Positions 26,126-34,410 of a stretch of DNA of 64,000 bases are shown here, piece by piece. Position numbers and translations under genes: made by a program. The notes under the pieces were generated by a model, which worked only from the letters and a program-made list of their open reading frames with translations, did not search any database and was not told the DNA's origin. This DNA comes from an uncultured Thermofilaceae archaeon (GTDB lineage: Archaea > Thermoproteota > Thermoprotei > Thermofilales > Thermofilaceae). The DNA is taken from NCBI GenBank assembly GCA_938036345.1, contig CALHPJ010000002.1, forward strand, positions 1-64,000, given 5' to 3'. Position 1 is the first letter of the stretch; each line of letters begins with the position of its first letter.

Positions 26126-27124
26126 ATGGAGGGCTCCGAACTAGCGAGGCTGGTATCCCGCTACTCCGCTGCCGCTACCCTCAAGAAAGGCAGGGCCGAG
26201 GTCCTAATACTGGAGAGAGGGGGGAGGGTTCTCGCCCTGCAGTACGATGGGATAAACCTTCTCTGGGTTAACCCGAACATTGAGTTGGTGCTGGAGACCG
26301 GTGGCTGGAACACAGGGGGACTAAGGTTATGGATTTCCCCCGAGAGGAACTTCTTCTACGAAAGGCCGGCGGAGTTCGGGGGGTGGTTCTGCCCAAGGGG
26401 GATCGACCCGGCTGAGTTCAGGCTTGTTAGGGTGGGCCAGGAGAGCGCTACTGTGGAAGGGGTTTTCGACGCCCAAGACAGGGTTACAGGCTGGAGGCTG
26501 CGTGCCTGCGTGCGTAGGGATTTTCACCTAGTATCCGAAAACCGGCTACTGGTACGCGAAGTCTTGCTTGCCGACTACCCAGGTGACTTCAACCTATGGG
26601 CGTTAACGCAGGTTCCTCCGGAGGGAACTGTCATAGTGCCGGTTAAAGAAGGCGCATCTCCGGTACACTACTTCGGGCCTATCCCGGAGGACCGGCTGAG
26701 GGTGGCGGGAGACCACGTCGCGTTCAAGATCGACGGAAGGAAGGTGTGTAAACTCGGCATCCGGCCGGAGGATCTGCCGGTGGAGGGCTCGGCTTCGATC
26801 GCGTACGTTTCGCGAAGCGATGGGAAGTGGACACTAGTTGCGAAAAAGACGCACGACGCACCCCGAAGCCAAGCGGATTGCTTGGACCCGGCGAAGTTCG
26901 ACCCGCAGGGCCCAAAGGGTTCTGTCCAGTCGTATAACTCTGGTCCGGAGGGTGGGCCGGAGTGCTTTGGCGAGATCGAGTTACACTTTAAACCGGCGAT
27001 CGACATAGGTGGGCGCAAAGTGGCTGTCGCTGAGTATGAGGTGGTCTTTGCGGCCGAAACCGAGGGCGAGATACTTGAGCTCCTGAGGAGGGAAACCGGG
27101 GTAAAAAAACCCTACCTCTTTTAA
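26126..27124 (+). CDS. Galactose-mutarotase-fold protein (DUF4380-like)
   Basis: A 332-aa beta-sandwich protein. The motifs GGLRLWISPERNFFYERP, GDFNLWALTQVPPEG and SYNSGPEGGPECFGEIELH fit the DUF4380/aldose-epimerase-like superfamily, which binds carbohydrates. It may act as a mutarotase or sugar-binding enzyme; this is inferred. The ATG at 26126 lies 26-30 bp after box A (aagtattttta, 26093-26102), which excludes a longer frame from 26048. It is followed by a Gfo/Idh oxidoreductase on the same strand, a common partnership in sugar catabolism. Confidence 0.68.
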   Translation: MEGSELARLVSRYSAAATLKKGRAEVLILERGGRVLALQYDGINLLWVNPNIELVLETGGWNTGGLRLWISPERNFFYERPAEFGGWFCPRGIDPAEFRLVRVGQESATVEGVFDAQDRVTGWRLRACVRRDFHLVSENRLLVREVLLADYPGDFNLWALTQVPPEGTVIVPVKEGASPVHYFGPIPEDRLRVAGDHVAFKIDGRKVCKLGIRPEDLPVEGSASIAYVSRSDGKWTLVAKKTHDAPRSQADCLDPAKFDPQGPKGSVQSYNSGPEGGPECFGEIELHFKPAIDIGGRKVAVAEYEVVFAAETEGEILELLRRETGVKKPYLF

Positions 27125-27228
27125 TAAACACAGGTTTTTCCTGCTTCTCTCCCCCACGCGTAAAAGTGCGGACAGGTGGCGCGCTCCGGGAGCAAGTATA
27201 TTACGTGCTTTTGGTTTCCGCTTTAATC

Positions 27229-28224
27229 GTGAAGGTAAAGGTCGGGTTTATCGGATGCGGGGGGATAGCGAAGCTGCATGCCGATATCCTATCAAAGTTC
27301 GAAGACGTTGAGCTGAGGGCTTTCAGCGACGTCGAGAAAAACAGGGCAGAGGCATTTGCCACTAGGTATGGGGGCAGGGCTTACGGCGATTACCGGGAAA
27401 TGCTCGAGAAAGAGGGGTTGGATGCGTGCTTCATCTGCATACCACCCTATGCGCACGTTGACCAGGAAATTCTTTGCGCCGAGCGCGGGATTCACATTTT
27501 CGTAGAGAAACCAGTTGCGCTGACGCTGGAGAAGGCGGTTGAAGTCCTGAACGCTGTGAGGAGAGCCGGTATTATTACGCAGGTCGGATACGTGCGGAGA
27601 TTCGCTGAATCCTACGCAAAAGCAAGGAGCATCCTCCTCGAGCGGGGTGGCCGTGTAGGGCTCTTCGAGGCATGGTGGATTGGGGGCGTAGCCGGTGGCC
27701 CAGACCACTGGTGGAGGAGGAGGGAGCTGAGCGGCGGGCAGCTGGTTGAGCAAACAACCCACCTGGTCGACCTGGCTCGGTGGATGACGGACGACGAGGT
27801 AGCGGAGGTTTCAGCGTTTTTCGAGGAGGAGCTCCTTAAGGACCTCCCCAACTTTAACATAGAGTCTGCTTCCGCGGTAATCATGCGATACAGGTCGGGC
27901 GCGGTCGCCTCGATCACCAGCACCTGCGCTGCACAGCCGAAGGGGATGAGCGTGGGCTTCAGGGTTACAGCCAGGAACCTCCAGGTCATGAGCGGATCGA
28001 GTTGGTGGTCGGTCATCGTGGTGGAAGGTGAAAAGAGTGAGGCGCTTGAGGTCTCAGCCGACCCCTACACTGTGCAGGACCGGCATTTCATCGACTGCGT
28101 TAAAGCTGGGCGGGAGAGCGAAGTACCCTACCTTGAAGGTGTAAAAGCCCTCGAAATAACACTAGCCGCGGTTAAGTCTGCCAAAACCGGCCAACCGGTT
28201 AGGCTGCCAATGGCGGTTTACTGA
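27229..28224 (+). CDS. Gfo/Idh/MocA-family oxidoreductase (second copy)
   Basis: A 331-aa NAD(P)-dependent sugar oxidoreductase. It has the Rossmann motif GFIGCGGIAKLH, the EKPVAL motif with the family lysine, the VGYVRRF segment and the substrate-domain motif GGQLVEQTTHLVDLARW with a conserved His-x-x-Asp. It shares fold but little sequence with the copy near the left end, so it serves another substrate. The GTG at 27229 is chosen because box A (agtatatta, 27194-27202) is at leaderless spacing; the open frame upstream has no family similarity. It overlaps the convergent JAMM gene by 7 bp. Confidence 0.88.
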   Translation: MKVKVGFIGCGGIAKLHADILSKFEDVELRAFSDVEKNRAEAFATRYGGRAYGDYREMLEKEGLDACFICIPPYAHVDQEILCAERGIHIFVEKPVALTLEKAVEVLNAVRRAGIITQVGYVRRFAESYAKARSILLERGGRVGLFEAWWIGGVAGGPDHWWRRRELSGGQLVEQTTHLVDLARWMTDDEVAEVSAFFEEELLKDLPNFNIESASAVIMRYRSGAVASITSTCAAQPKGMSVGFRVTARNLQVMSGSSWWSVIVVEGEKSEALEVSADPYTVQDRHFIDCVKAGRESEVPYLEGVKALEITLAAVKSAKTGQPVRLPMAVY

Positions 28225-28712
28225 GTGGCGATCTGGTACCTTTCCACAGAAATCCCCAGCCTGCTGAGCAGGGCGTGTTGCTCGCGAAGCTGCTTCTCCG
28301 AGGTAGAGGGCGAGAAAGCGTTAATGTAGTTTAACTCCTCGTATTTAAGTGCTTGATCCGCGATTACCTTCTCGGCTCCGCGCGGGATAGGCCTAGTAGC
28401 CGTGTACAGCGTTACTGTCACTTTCCCGCTGGAGAAGTAGGCTGTAGCGAGGTAAGCCGGTACGATCCCCAATCTGGTCATCGATACGAGCACTGCGAGA
28501 TCTTGGAGTGAGGGTGCTGTGCGCGGAACCGGGTGGGTGTGTATAACGGCAACAGCTCTGCCGTGCTGTCCGGCTAAGGGTATCAGGACTTCCATCGCCG
28601 CCCCCTTGAACACTGCCCGTGAGCCGTCCTCGTAGATGACCATGGCGTATTCCTCCCTTTCCGAGGCCATTGATGCCAATTCGCGGGCCGATTCAAGTAT
28701 TATATCTTTCAC
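28218..28712 (-). CDS. JAMM/MPN-type metalloprotease domain protein
   Basis: A 164-aa protein whose VIHTHPVPRTAPSLQD segment gives His58, His60 and Asp71 in the exact HxHx(10)D spacing of the JAMM zinc motif, with an upstream Glu in EREEYAM. The C-terminal third is a coiled or helical region (EKQLREQHALLSRLG). JAMM proteins of archaea can cleave isopeptide bonds of ubiquitin-like SAMPs or act on sulfur-carrier conjugates; this one is a stand-alone, divergent member and its substrate is unknown. The GTG start lies about 28 bp from box A (minus-sense TATAAAA) and a perfect palindrome sits between the two. Confidence 0.78.
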   Translation of the reverse strand: MKDIILESARELASMASEREEYAMVIYEDGSRAVFKGAAMEVLIPLAGQHGRAVAVIHTHPVPRTAPSLQDLAVLVSMTRLGIVPAYLATAYFSSGKVTVTLYTATRPIPRGAEKVIADQALKYEELNYINAFSPSTSEKQLREQHALLSRLGISVERYQIATQ

Positions 28713-28717
28713 GTAAT

Positions 28718-28729
28718 GGAATATATTCC
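28718..28729. repeat. Perfect palindrome in the JAMM promoter
   Basis: GGAATATATTCC is a 12-bp perfect palindrome between box A (28738-28744) and the GTG at 28712, covering the expected transcription start. Its placement is that of an operator for a dimeric repressor. Confidence 0.5.
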
Positions 28730-28737
28730 TCAGTCAT

Positions 28738-28744
28738 TTTATAC
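28738..28744 (-). promoter_or_regulatory. Box A of the JAMM gene
   Basis: Minus-sense TATAAAA lies about 28 bp before the GTG of the JAMM gene, spacing consistent with a near-leaderless transcript. Confidence 0.6.
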
Positions 28745-28814
28745 CTTTCGGTTAAAGAGACCTTAGGGCCTACTCGGGCGGCTTCCGGACCACTAGGCCT
28801 CTTCATATGCAGCT

Positions 28815-29558
28815 CTAATCCCTATTCCATCCGGCTTCTTTAAGGGCTCTTGCCATTGCAAGCAGCTCTAGTGGCTCGAGCTCGAATACCCGCTTCTCTA
28901 GATCGACGATGCCCTGGAGGAGGCTGGTGTCTAGGTGCGCCTTCTTTAAAACTTTGGATAACTTTTTCCTCCTCTGGGAGAATAGCAGGGCCGTGAGCTT
29001 CTCCACGGTGCTGAACAGGTTCATGTCTCCTTTCCTCGGTCTCACATTCACGATCAGCGAGTCGACCTCAGGCTCGGGATAGAAGGCTTTTCGGCTTATA
29101 CTCCCAACGATTTCCACCTCCGCGTAAAGCTGGGTAATAACACTTATGCGCCCGTAATCCGGGGTTCTGGGCCTTGCGACGAGCCTTAGGGCGAACTCTC
29201 TCTGCAGGGTTAGGGACGCTAGCTCGTAGGCCGGCTCGCGCAGCAGTTTGACTATGAGCCGGGAGGAGATGGTGTACGGTACGTTGCCGGCCACCCTCTC
29301 AACGCGGGGAACCGGGAAGCTAAGGGCGTCCGCGTGGACGATCGAGACTGCGCTGGAGCCCTTGAACCTGCTCTTCAGTAGCTTGATCAACCGGTGATCC
29401 ACTTCGACGGCTACGACCTCCGCACCCATCTCGGTGAAAGCTTTCGTTAGAGTTCCGAGGCCGGCTCCTATCTCGTAAACTACGTGGCCCGGCTGCAGGT
29501 TCGCCGCCCTAAGTAAAGCCTCCACGGCCTCGCGGCTCACGACGAAGTGCTGCCCCAA
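28815..29558 (-). CDS. ksgA: 16S rRNA adenine N6-dimethyltransferase (KsgA/Dim1)
   Basis: A SAM-dependent enzyme that dimethylates the two adjacent adenines in helix 45 of 16S rRNA. Motifs are VVYEIGAGLGTLT (SAM), VAVEVDHRL and the catalytic NVPYTISS, with the C-terminal helical domain SQRRKKLSKVLKKA. Coordinates use the TTG before GQHF, but the family's conserved N-terminus (SLLKEYGIRPKKRLGQHF) is also encoded upstream in the same frame as far as a CTG at 29615, just after a TAG. No ATG, GTG or TTG starts that extension, so initiation may be at CTG. A divergent zinc-ribbon gene shares the upstream A/T-rich region. Confidence 0.88.
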   Translation of the reverse strand: MGQHFVVSREAVEALLRAANLQPGHVVYEIGAGLGTLTKAFTEMGAEVVAVEVDHRLIKLLKSRFKGSSAVSIVHADALSFPVPRVERVAGNVPYTISSRLIVKLLREPAYELASLTLQREFALRLVARPRTPDYGRISVITQLYAEVEIVGSISRKAFYPEPEVDSLIVNVRPRKGDMNLFSTVEKLTALLFSQRRKKLSKVLKKAHLDTSLLQGIVDLEKRVFELEPLELLAMARALKEAGWNRD

Positions 29559-29676
29559 CCTTTTCTTGGGTCTAATGCCGTACTCCTTAAGCAGGGACTT
29601 GGTCTCCGCTAGCAGCTATCAGGCACCCGGGTAGCTTGGGCGAAACCTCTTTTAATAATTGCGCAGACGTTTTCCT

Positions 29677-30069
29677 GTGGGAGAGGGTACACGCGAGAGA
29701 GAGGATGCTGTAGTAAAGAAAATGGCCTCAATGCTGAAATCCGGTGCGGCGATGCTGGAGCAGCTTTGCCCGAGGTGCGGGGTTCCGCTCTTCAGAACGA
29801 AGAGTGGGGAGGTTGTTTGCCCAAGCTGCGGGCAGCGTTTCATCATAGTGAGGAGCGACGAGGAAGAGCTCGAGGTGAGGGGAAACATTGTTCTCCAGGA
29901 GCTGGAGCAGGCCGCCGTAAACAAGCTGGTTCAGGTGGTTTCAAGCCTTATGAGCACGCGGGATTACTCCGAGACCTCGGAGGTGCTCAACACCGCCCTG
30001 AACCTGCTCAGAGTAATCGAATATGCGCGCCGAATCCGGCGCGGGGTCGAGATTGGTAAAACCGGTTAA
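29677..30069 (+). CDS. Zinc-ribbon protein of the Sjogren/scleroderma autoantigen p27 family
   Basis: About 130 aa. The family pattern KKMASMLKSGAAMLEQLCPRCG is followed by PLFRTKSGEVVCPSCG, giving a CxxC...CxxC zinc ribbon; the rest is helical. Archaeal homologues are of unknown role. The GTG at 29677 is preferred since box A (ttttaata, 29649-29656) is about 26 bp upstream; a TTG at 29659 would sit inside the promoter region. The following nucleotidyltransferase gene overlaps its 3' end, so the two form an operon. Confidence 0.82.
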   Translation: MGEGTREREDAVVKKMASMLKSGAAMLEQLCPRCGVPLFRTKSGEVVCPSCGQRFIIVRSDEEELEVRGNIVLQELEQAAVNKLVQVVSSLMSTRDYSETSEVLNTALNLLRVIEYARRIRRGVEIGKTG

Positions 30070-30748
30070 AGTAAGGGACGCGATCGAGGTCGCATACTCG
30101 GCGGAGCACTGGGCTTTGTTGAACTCGCTCCGCTCCCGCGCTCGCCCGATCATGGCTTTACTGCCTAACTCTTTGCTTGTTGGCAGCGTGGCGCGTGGGG
30201 ACGTGCACAGCAGTAGCGACGTAGATGTGGCGCTAGTGGAACCAGTAGCGCCATCCCTTGTGGAGGAGAAGCTGCTGAGGGCTGGCCTGGTAGCCGAAGC
30301 GCGGGAAATAGTGCAAGCCACGCCGCGCTCCACGCCTAAGCTTTACATCCACCTGGAGGGGAACGCCAAAGTATCCTTACCCCTAGCACCCCTCTTGCCT
30401 CTAGAGGAGGAGTTCTTCAAGTTTGCAGGCTCCGTAGATTACAGTGAGCTAGAGCGCTGTATCCGCAAGCCGGGTGTGAACAAGAGGCTGCTGCTCGTGC
30501 TGCCAACAGATAAGGGGCACGTCGAGTACTCAATCATAGGGAGAGGGGAGGAGGTTGCCAGGTTATTAGGTGTCTCGCCCGCCTTAGTTGAGGAAAGGGT
30601 TACCATGCTGCTGCGCAGGGATGAGAGGGGGAGGAGCGGGCTCTTCCTGAAGGTGCAGATCCCGCAGTGGGAGAGCAGCGAGAGTGCGATACTCCGCTTA
30701 GCTCGGCAGGTGCCAGCCTTCAAAAAGCGGTTAAAGGGTTGGTTCTAG
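30023..30748 (+). CDS. Predicted nucleotidyltransferase (Pol-beta fold)
   Basis: A protein of up to 241 aa with the nucleotidyltransferase signature LLVGSVARGDVHSSSDVDVAL (GS...D-x-D) at about residues 51-71. The two aspartates would bind Mg-NTP. The C-terminal portion (about 150-225) has KGHVEYSIIGRGEEVARLLGVS, resembling a helix-turn-helix. It fits archaeal predicted nucleotidyltransferases of unknown target. Either the ATG at 30023 or the TTG at 30053 is the start; both overlap the upstream gene. It ends in a 4-bp overlap with the convergent DUF711 gene. Confidence 0.8.
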   Translation: MRAESGAGSRLVKPVKVRDAIEVAYSAEHWALLNSLRSRARPIMALLPNSLLVGSVARGDVHSSSDVDVALVEPVAPSLVEEKLLRAGLVAEAREIVQATPRSTPKLYIHLEGNAKVSLPLAPLLPLEEEFFKFAGSVDYSELERCIRKPGVNKRLLLVLPTDKGHVEYSIIGRGEEVARLLGVSPALVEERVTMLLRRDERGRSGLFLKVQIPQWESSESAILRLARQVPAFKKRLKGWF

Positions 30749-31836
30749 CAAAGCGGGTCCAGCACGGGCGTTTTGCCGAAGAAGCCGAGATCAACCTCGG
30801 TGCCGGGCTCCGCGTCGACCAGCAGTATTCGCATTCCGAGGGTTCTCCCCTTTATTTTCCTAGCCGCCTCTAGGTCGTCTATCACCCCTTTTAGGACGGC
30901 GTCGTCGGTGGTTGAGGGTAGGGGGATCATGTCCAGGCCCGCTACGCAGACTAGAGTGAGGTAGAGGAAATCCTTGAACGTTACCTGCCCTATGTTCACG
31001 AGTTCTTTAAGCCGGTCGTCCTCAGCCAGCGGTAGCATAACTTCGTTGAACCCGGTGGTTTTCAACGACGATGCTAAGAATCGGAGAGCCTCGTTGAGAG
31101 CCTCAACTGTAGAGATGGTCCCAGGGTTTCCGAAGAGTTTACCCTGCAGCTTCTCGATAAGTGCGGCAACGCTGTCCTTTTGCCACGGCGACAGCGATAG
31201 ATCGATGCCGTGGAGAGGCGCAGCTGCGCTTACGCCGTCAAGCGCCTCGTAAGCTACCCTGTAGGCGTCAAGCGCCGTCTTCCTGAGCGAGTCCGGAAAG
31301 GTACCCCCCTCTGAAACCTCTTTTTCGATATGCGAAGGGTACAGCAGGCTGAGCGTATACCCCTCGGCTTCGCTCGTCGTAACTGGGAAGTACGGGGTAA
31401 CTGGCCGCTTTCCGAAGGAAACCGCGAAGCGGGACCCAGCTAGCCATCCCGCCCTCTCGGACACCTCTCTCAGCGCTCCGATTATTTCACTTGCCAGCTC
31501 TTCGGTGTAGGCTACTGAGAAGTACGCTCTCTCGAACGACAACATGAGGTCGGCGAGCTCTACCGGGTTCAACCGGGAAAGCGGGAAAGCCACATAGTTG
31601 GCGGCTTCGATCACCGTGTCGTAGAAAGCTTCCAGAAACTTTTCCACGTTGACGTTAAATATCGAAGACGCCTCGTACACTGGGGGGCAAACGACTCTCA
31701 AGCTCCACACTTCCCGGCGTTTAGAAAGCTCCTTTGCTAGACACTTCAACTCGTCTATCTTAAGCCTGGAGAGGTAGTTTTCTAGGCTGCCCGAGGCGGG
31801 CGGAGCGTGGTACGTAAGTGCTCTGAACTTATACAT
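30745..31836 (-). CDS. DUF711 family protein
   Basis: A 363-aa protein of the DUF711 family, related by fold to glycyl radical/ribonucleotide-reductase-type barrels but with unknown function. Recognisable pieces are SRFAVSFGKRPVTPYFP, LHGIDLSLSP and the C-terminal GRTLGMRILLVDAEPG with VDLGFFGKTPVL. It follows the DUF362 gene by 16 bp on the same strand, suggesting co-transcription. Many DUF711 genes are linked to small ACT-domain proteins; none is visible here. The ATG at 31836 is used. Confidence 0.85.
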   Translation of the reverse strand: MYKFRALTYHAPPASGSLENYLSRLKIDELKCLAKELSKRREVWSLRVVCPPVYEASSIFNVNVEKFLEAFYDTVIEAANYVAFPLSRLNPVELADLMLSFERAYFSVAYTEELASEIIGALREVSERAGWLAGSRFAVSFGKRPVTPYFPVTTSEAEGYTLSLLYPSHIEKEVSEGGTFPDSLRKTALDAYRVAYEALDGVSAAAPLHGIDLSLSPWQKDSVAALIEKLQGKLFGNPGTISTVEALNEALRFLASSLKTTGFNEVMLPLAEDDRLKELVNIGQVTFKDFLYLTLVCVAGLDMIPLPSTTDDAVLKGVIDDLEAARKIKGRTLGMRILLVDAEPGTEVDLGFFGKTPVLDPLC

Positions 31837-31852
31837 CGCAGGTCACCTGTGC

Positions 31853-33487
31853 CTACGCGGTTGCTAGAAACTTGAGAGGTAAGCTAATACCTTTATCGAT
31901 CACGTCGAAGGCGTGCCTGTAGAGCTTCTCAGTTAAGTACACGCACTTAAGCAGGTTCTTCGTAGAGATATAGACGTGCTTCGGCAACTCGAAAGGTGGC
32001 CCGCTCCTGAGATCCCAGGGTGCGTGGACGTCGCCAGCCCCCTCGAAGTCTATAAGCGTAAGGGTGTAACGGCTTGGATCCCTTTCCTCTCTCAGAAGCT
32101 CTTCCGCTAATCTCAAGGTCCATGGATCCATCGCATCCATGAGCGCATCCTCCCTCAAGTCTTCCTCAATGAGGTACATGTTGCAGAACCGCTCATTTAG
32201 TTGCGCCAGCACATGGTCGAAGCCTCCCCCTGCACTGCCGAACATCACATCCAACGCCAGGGTCTCAAGCGCTAGAGGGTTCTTACCGGCGAACATAAAG
32301 CCTCCGAACCTCCTCCTGCCGTATAATAGCGGGCCTTCCCCCTCCATTCCGATAACGCCCGAGATAAGCCCGGCCACCCTTGTTCCAACTCTATCCAGCT
32401 CATCCAAAACGGTAGCGAACATTCCAATGTACCTAATGATCGAATAGCCCATGCTAAGCAAGAATGGGACTAGGTTGCTTGCATGCACATGCGGTTCGCT
32501 GACGACTAGCTCCTCTCCGCCTTCGACGCATACATCCAGGGGGACGGAGAAGGAATACCCATTAGTCAAAATTGCTTTCCTCCCCGCCCTTATTATCTCG
32601 AAGGTTCTGTCACTCGGGATCTCGCAGCCCAGGTACTGCTCGGCAAACTCCCTGTTGAATAACCTAAGGGGTACGCCGTTGATGTGCCACCTGTAGCGTC
32701 TGGGTATCCAAAGCCATCCGAAGTTTTTCATGAGCAGGGAGTACACCGTTGTTGAGTGAGTCTTAGCGGTGGATAGGGGGAGCACAAGGTCGTACCTTTC
32801 ATCGAAGAGGGATTTCGGAGGCATAGCGTAGGTGAAAAACCCCAACTCATAGCCTTCGGCCCATTTTATCGGCAAGTTTTCAAGCTCGGTTGAGTTGCTG
32901 TAAAGGTCGACGAAGAAGACCTTTCCCTCATACTTTTTATCCGAGAGCACTTTCACATAGCCGAGCTCCCACGCGACTTTAAGGGGGTTCAGCCATGGCG
33001 AGTCCATAGCCACGTGTATCTCTTCGGCCCCATGCTCCAGTAGCGCATCGATAACACCCGCAAGAACAGCGGGTTGCGTTGACAGCGGCTGCAGGTCGGC
33101 GTGGGCACTCACCCCGTTTTCGCGGGCGATAGGTTTCAGTTTTGGATCGGTTAAAAATTGCCCCGCGCTGATGTCGGAGTCCGGTTTAATCAGGACTTTC
33201 TCAGCAGCTCCCAGCCCCTGCAACAGCTCTGAAACGAGGGCCCGCGAAGCCGCGTAGCTGCATTTAGGAACTTCTATCCACTCGGGTACTCTTGCGGCGA
33301 AAATCTCCCCCTCGCTTCCGGACCATAACTCGGACCTACGTATGGGCTTCAGCGGTACATAGAGCTCCGGGTTTACTAGCGGTGTAAACCAATCACTTGC
33401 AGCTCGCTCGTGTATCGCACGTGGGGGTATCCTCTCAAAGTTGGCCACAGATCTCAGCGGAAGTAAGGCGTAAAAGTGTTTCCGCAC
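31853..33487 (-). CDS. DUF362 domain protein
   Basis: About 544 aa. The core segment VLIKPDSDISAGQFL, VSAHADLQPLSTQPAVLAGV, then LVLPLSTAKTHSTTVYSLLMKN and a downstream RRYRWHING fits DUF362, whose biochemical role is unknown; some members carry iron-sulfur sites, absent here. The open frame begins at 33550, but box A (minus-sense TATAAAT, 33561-33567) places the RNA start near 33538, so the in-frame GTG at 33487 is the more probable start. A perfect 22-bp palindrome falls in the resulting leader. DUF711 is the next gene. Confidence 0.75.
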   Translation of the reverse strand: MRKHFYALLPLRSVANFERIPPRAIHERAASDWFTPLVNPELYVPLKPIRRSELWSGSEGEIFAARVPEWIEVPKCSYAASRALVSELLQGLGAAEKVLIKPDSDISAGQFLTDPKLKPIARENGVSAHADLQPLSTQPAVLAGVIDALLEHGAEEIHVAMDSPWLNPLKVAWELGYVKVLSDKKYEGKVFFVDLYSNSTELENLPIKWAEGYELGFFTYAMPPKSLFDERYDLVLPLSTAKTHSTTVYSLLMKNFGWLWIPRRYRWHINGVPLRLFNREFAEQYLGCEIPSDRTFEIIRAGRKAILTNGYSFSVPLDVCVEGGEELVVSEPHVHASNLVPFLLSMGYSIIRYIGMFATVLDELDRVGTRVAGLISGVIGMEGEGPLLYGRRRFGGFMFAGKNPLALETLALDVMFGSAGGGFDHVLAQLNERFCNMYLIEEDLREDALMDAMDPWTLRLAEELLREERDPSRYTLTLIDFEGAGDVHAPWDLRSGPPFELPKHVYISTKNLLKCVYLTEKLYRHAFDVIDKGISLPLKFLATA

Positions 33488-33512
33488 GCTAGCTAGCAAG
33501 CATGTCTTCTCG

Positions 33513-33534
33513 AGCGCCGCCGTACGGCGGCGCT
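33513..33534. repeat. 22-bp perfect palindrome in the DUF362 leader
   Basis: AGCGCCGCCGT and ACGGCGGCGCT form a gap-free 22-bp palindrome. The predicted RNA start from box A (33561-33567) lies just upstream near 33538, so it would sit at the very 5' end of the DUF362-DUF711 transcript. It could act as an operator or, in RNA, as a stable hairpin. Confidence 0.6.
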
Positions 33535-33606
33535 TTCCTAGCTGGCTCACGGCTGGTAAAATTTATAGCGGGAGTTTTCAGGCGCAACTAGCTGGTGCGT
33601 TAGCCC

Positions 33607-34281
33607 ATGGGCGTGGTGCGCTTTGTGTCGCTAGACCTGGACGGCACGCTAGTGACTAGGGAGTACGTCGATTACTTTTGGCTTGAACTCGTGCCGAGGC
33701 TGTACGCCGAGAAGCACGGGGTAGACCTCGACAAGGCTAGGAAGGAGGTTTTAAACAAGTACGACGAGATTGGACCCCGGGATCTGCGCTGGTACCTCCC
33801 AAGGTACTGGTTCGCGAGGCTTGGGTTGGACCTCGAGCTTCTACCTAAGGCTTTGGAAGAGGCCGGGCGCTTAATCAAGCCTTACGATGACGCGATATGC
33901 TTCCTAAGCGAGGCCCGGGATAAGGTTGAGCTCGTGCTCTGCACGAGCGCCTCTCGTGAGTTCGTGGAGCTAGTTTTTAGTAAAGTCCCGGCGATAGCAG
34001 AGTCTATATCAAGGGTTTTCTCTTCGGTGTCTGATTTCTCGCTGCCCGGTAAGCCGGTGAAGTTCTACAGAGCTGTACTGAAGGCCTTGAAGGCGGCTCC
34101 CAGCGAGGTTGTGCATGTAGGTGATGACCCGGAAGCAGATTACAGGTCTCCCTCATCTATCGGAGTAAGGGCTTACCTCGTCGATCGAAGCGGGAAATGC
34201 GGGCTAAGCAGCCTCATCGAGTTGCTCAACATTATGCCTGAGCTTTGGAGCCCTCAACCGCACAATTTTAATCCCCCTTAA
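33607..34281 (+). CDS. HAD-superfamily phosphatase
   Basis: A 224-aa haloacid-dehalogenase-type hydrolase. Motif I is SLDLDGTLV (nucleophile and acid/base Asp), motif II is VLCTSAS, motif III is the Lys in LPGKPVKF, and motif IV is HVGDDPEADYRS. The cap region (about residues 20-85) is helical, so this is a C1-type phosphatase for a small phosphorylated metabolite; substrate unknown. The A/T-rich stretch between 33557 and 33568 serves as promoter for this gene and for the divergent DUF362 gene. tRNA-Pro follows 15 bp downstream. Confidence 0.88.
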   Translation: MGVVRFVSLDLDGTLVTREYVDYFWLELVPRLYAEKHGVDLDKARKEVLNKYDEIGPRDLRWYLPRYWFARLGLDLELLPKALEEAGRLIKPYDDAICFLSEARDKVELVLCTSASREFVELVFSKVPAIAESISRVFSSVSDFSLPGKPVKFYRAVLKALKAAPSEVVHVGDDPEADYRSPSSIGVRAYLVDRSGKCGLSSLIELLNIMPELWSPQPHNFNPP

Positions 34282-34296
34282 AAGCAAGGCAGGATG

Positions 34297-34394
34297 GGGG
34301 CCGTAGTCTAGCTTGGTAGGATGCCAGCCTGGGGACGTACCCCGAGGTGACGATGGAACGCTGGTGAACCCGGGTTCAAGTCCCGGCGGCCCCA
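34297..34394 (+). tRNA. tRNA-Pro(GGG) with canonical intron
   Basis: Acceptor GGGGCCG/CGGCCCC, discriminator A, D arm GTCTAGCTTGGTAGGAT, anticodon stem CCAGC/GCTGG, T arm CCGGG-TTCAAGT-CCCGG. Removing 24 bases (34335-34358) at position 37/38 leaves loop CTGGGGC and anticodon GGG. CCA is not encoded. A box A (attttaat, near 34265-34272) lies about 28 bp upstream. Confidence 0.9.
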
Positions 34395-34410
34395 TTACTG
34401 CGCGCCTCCG

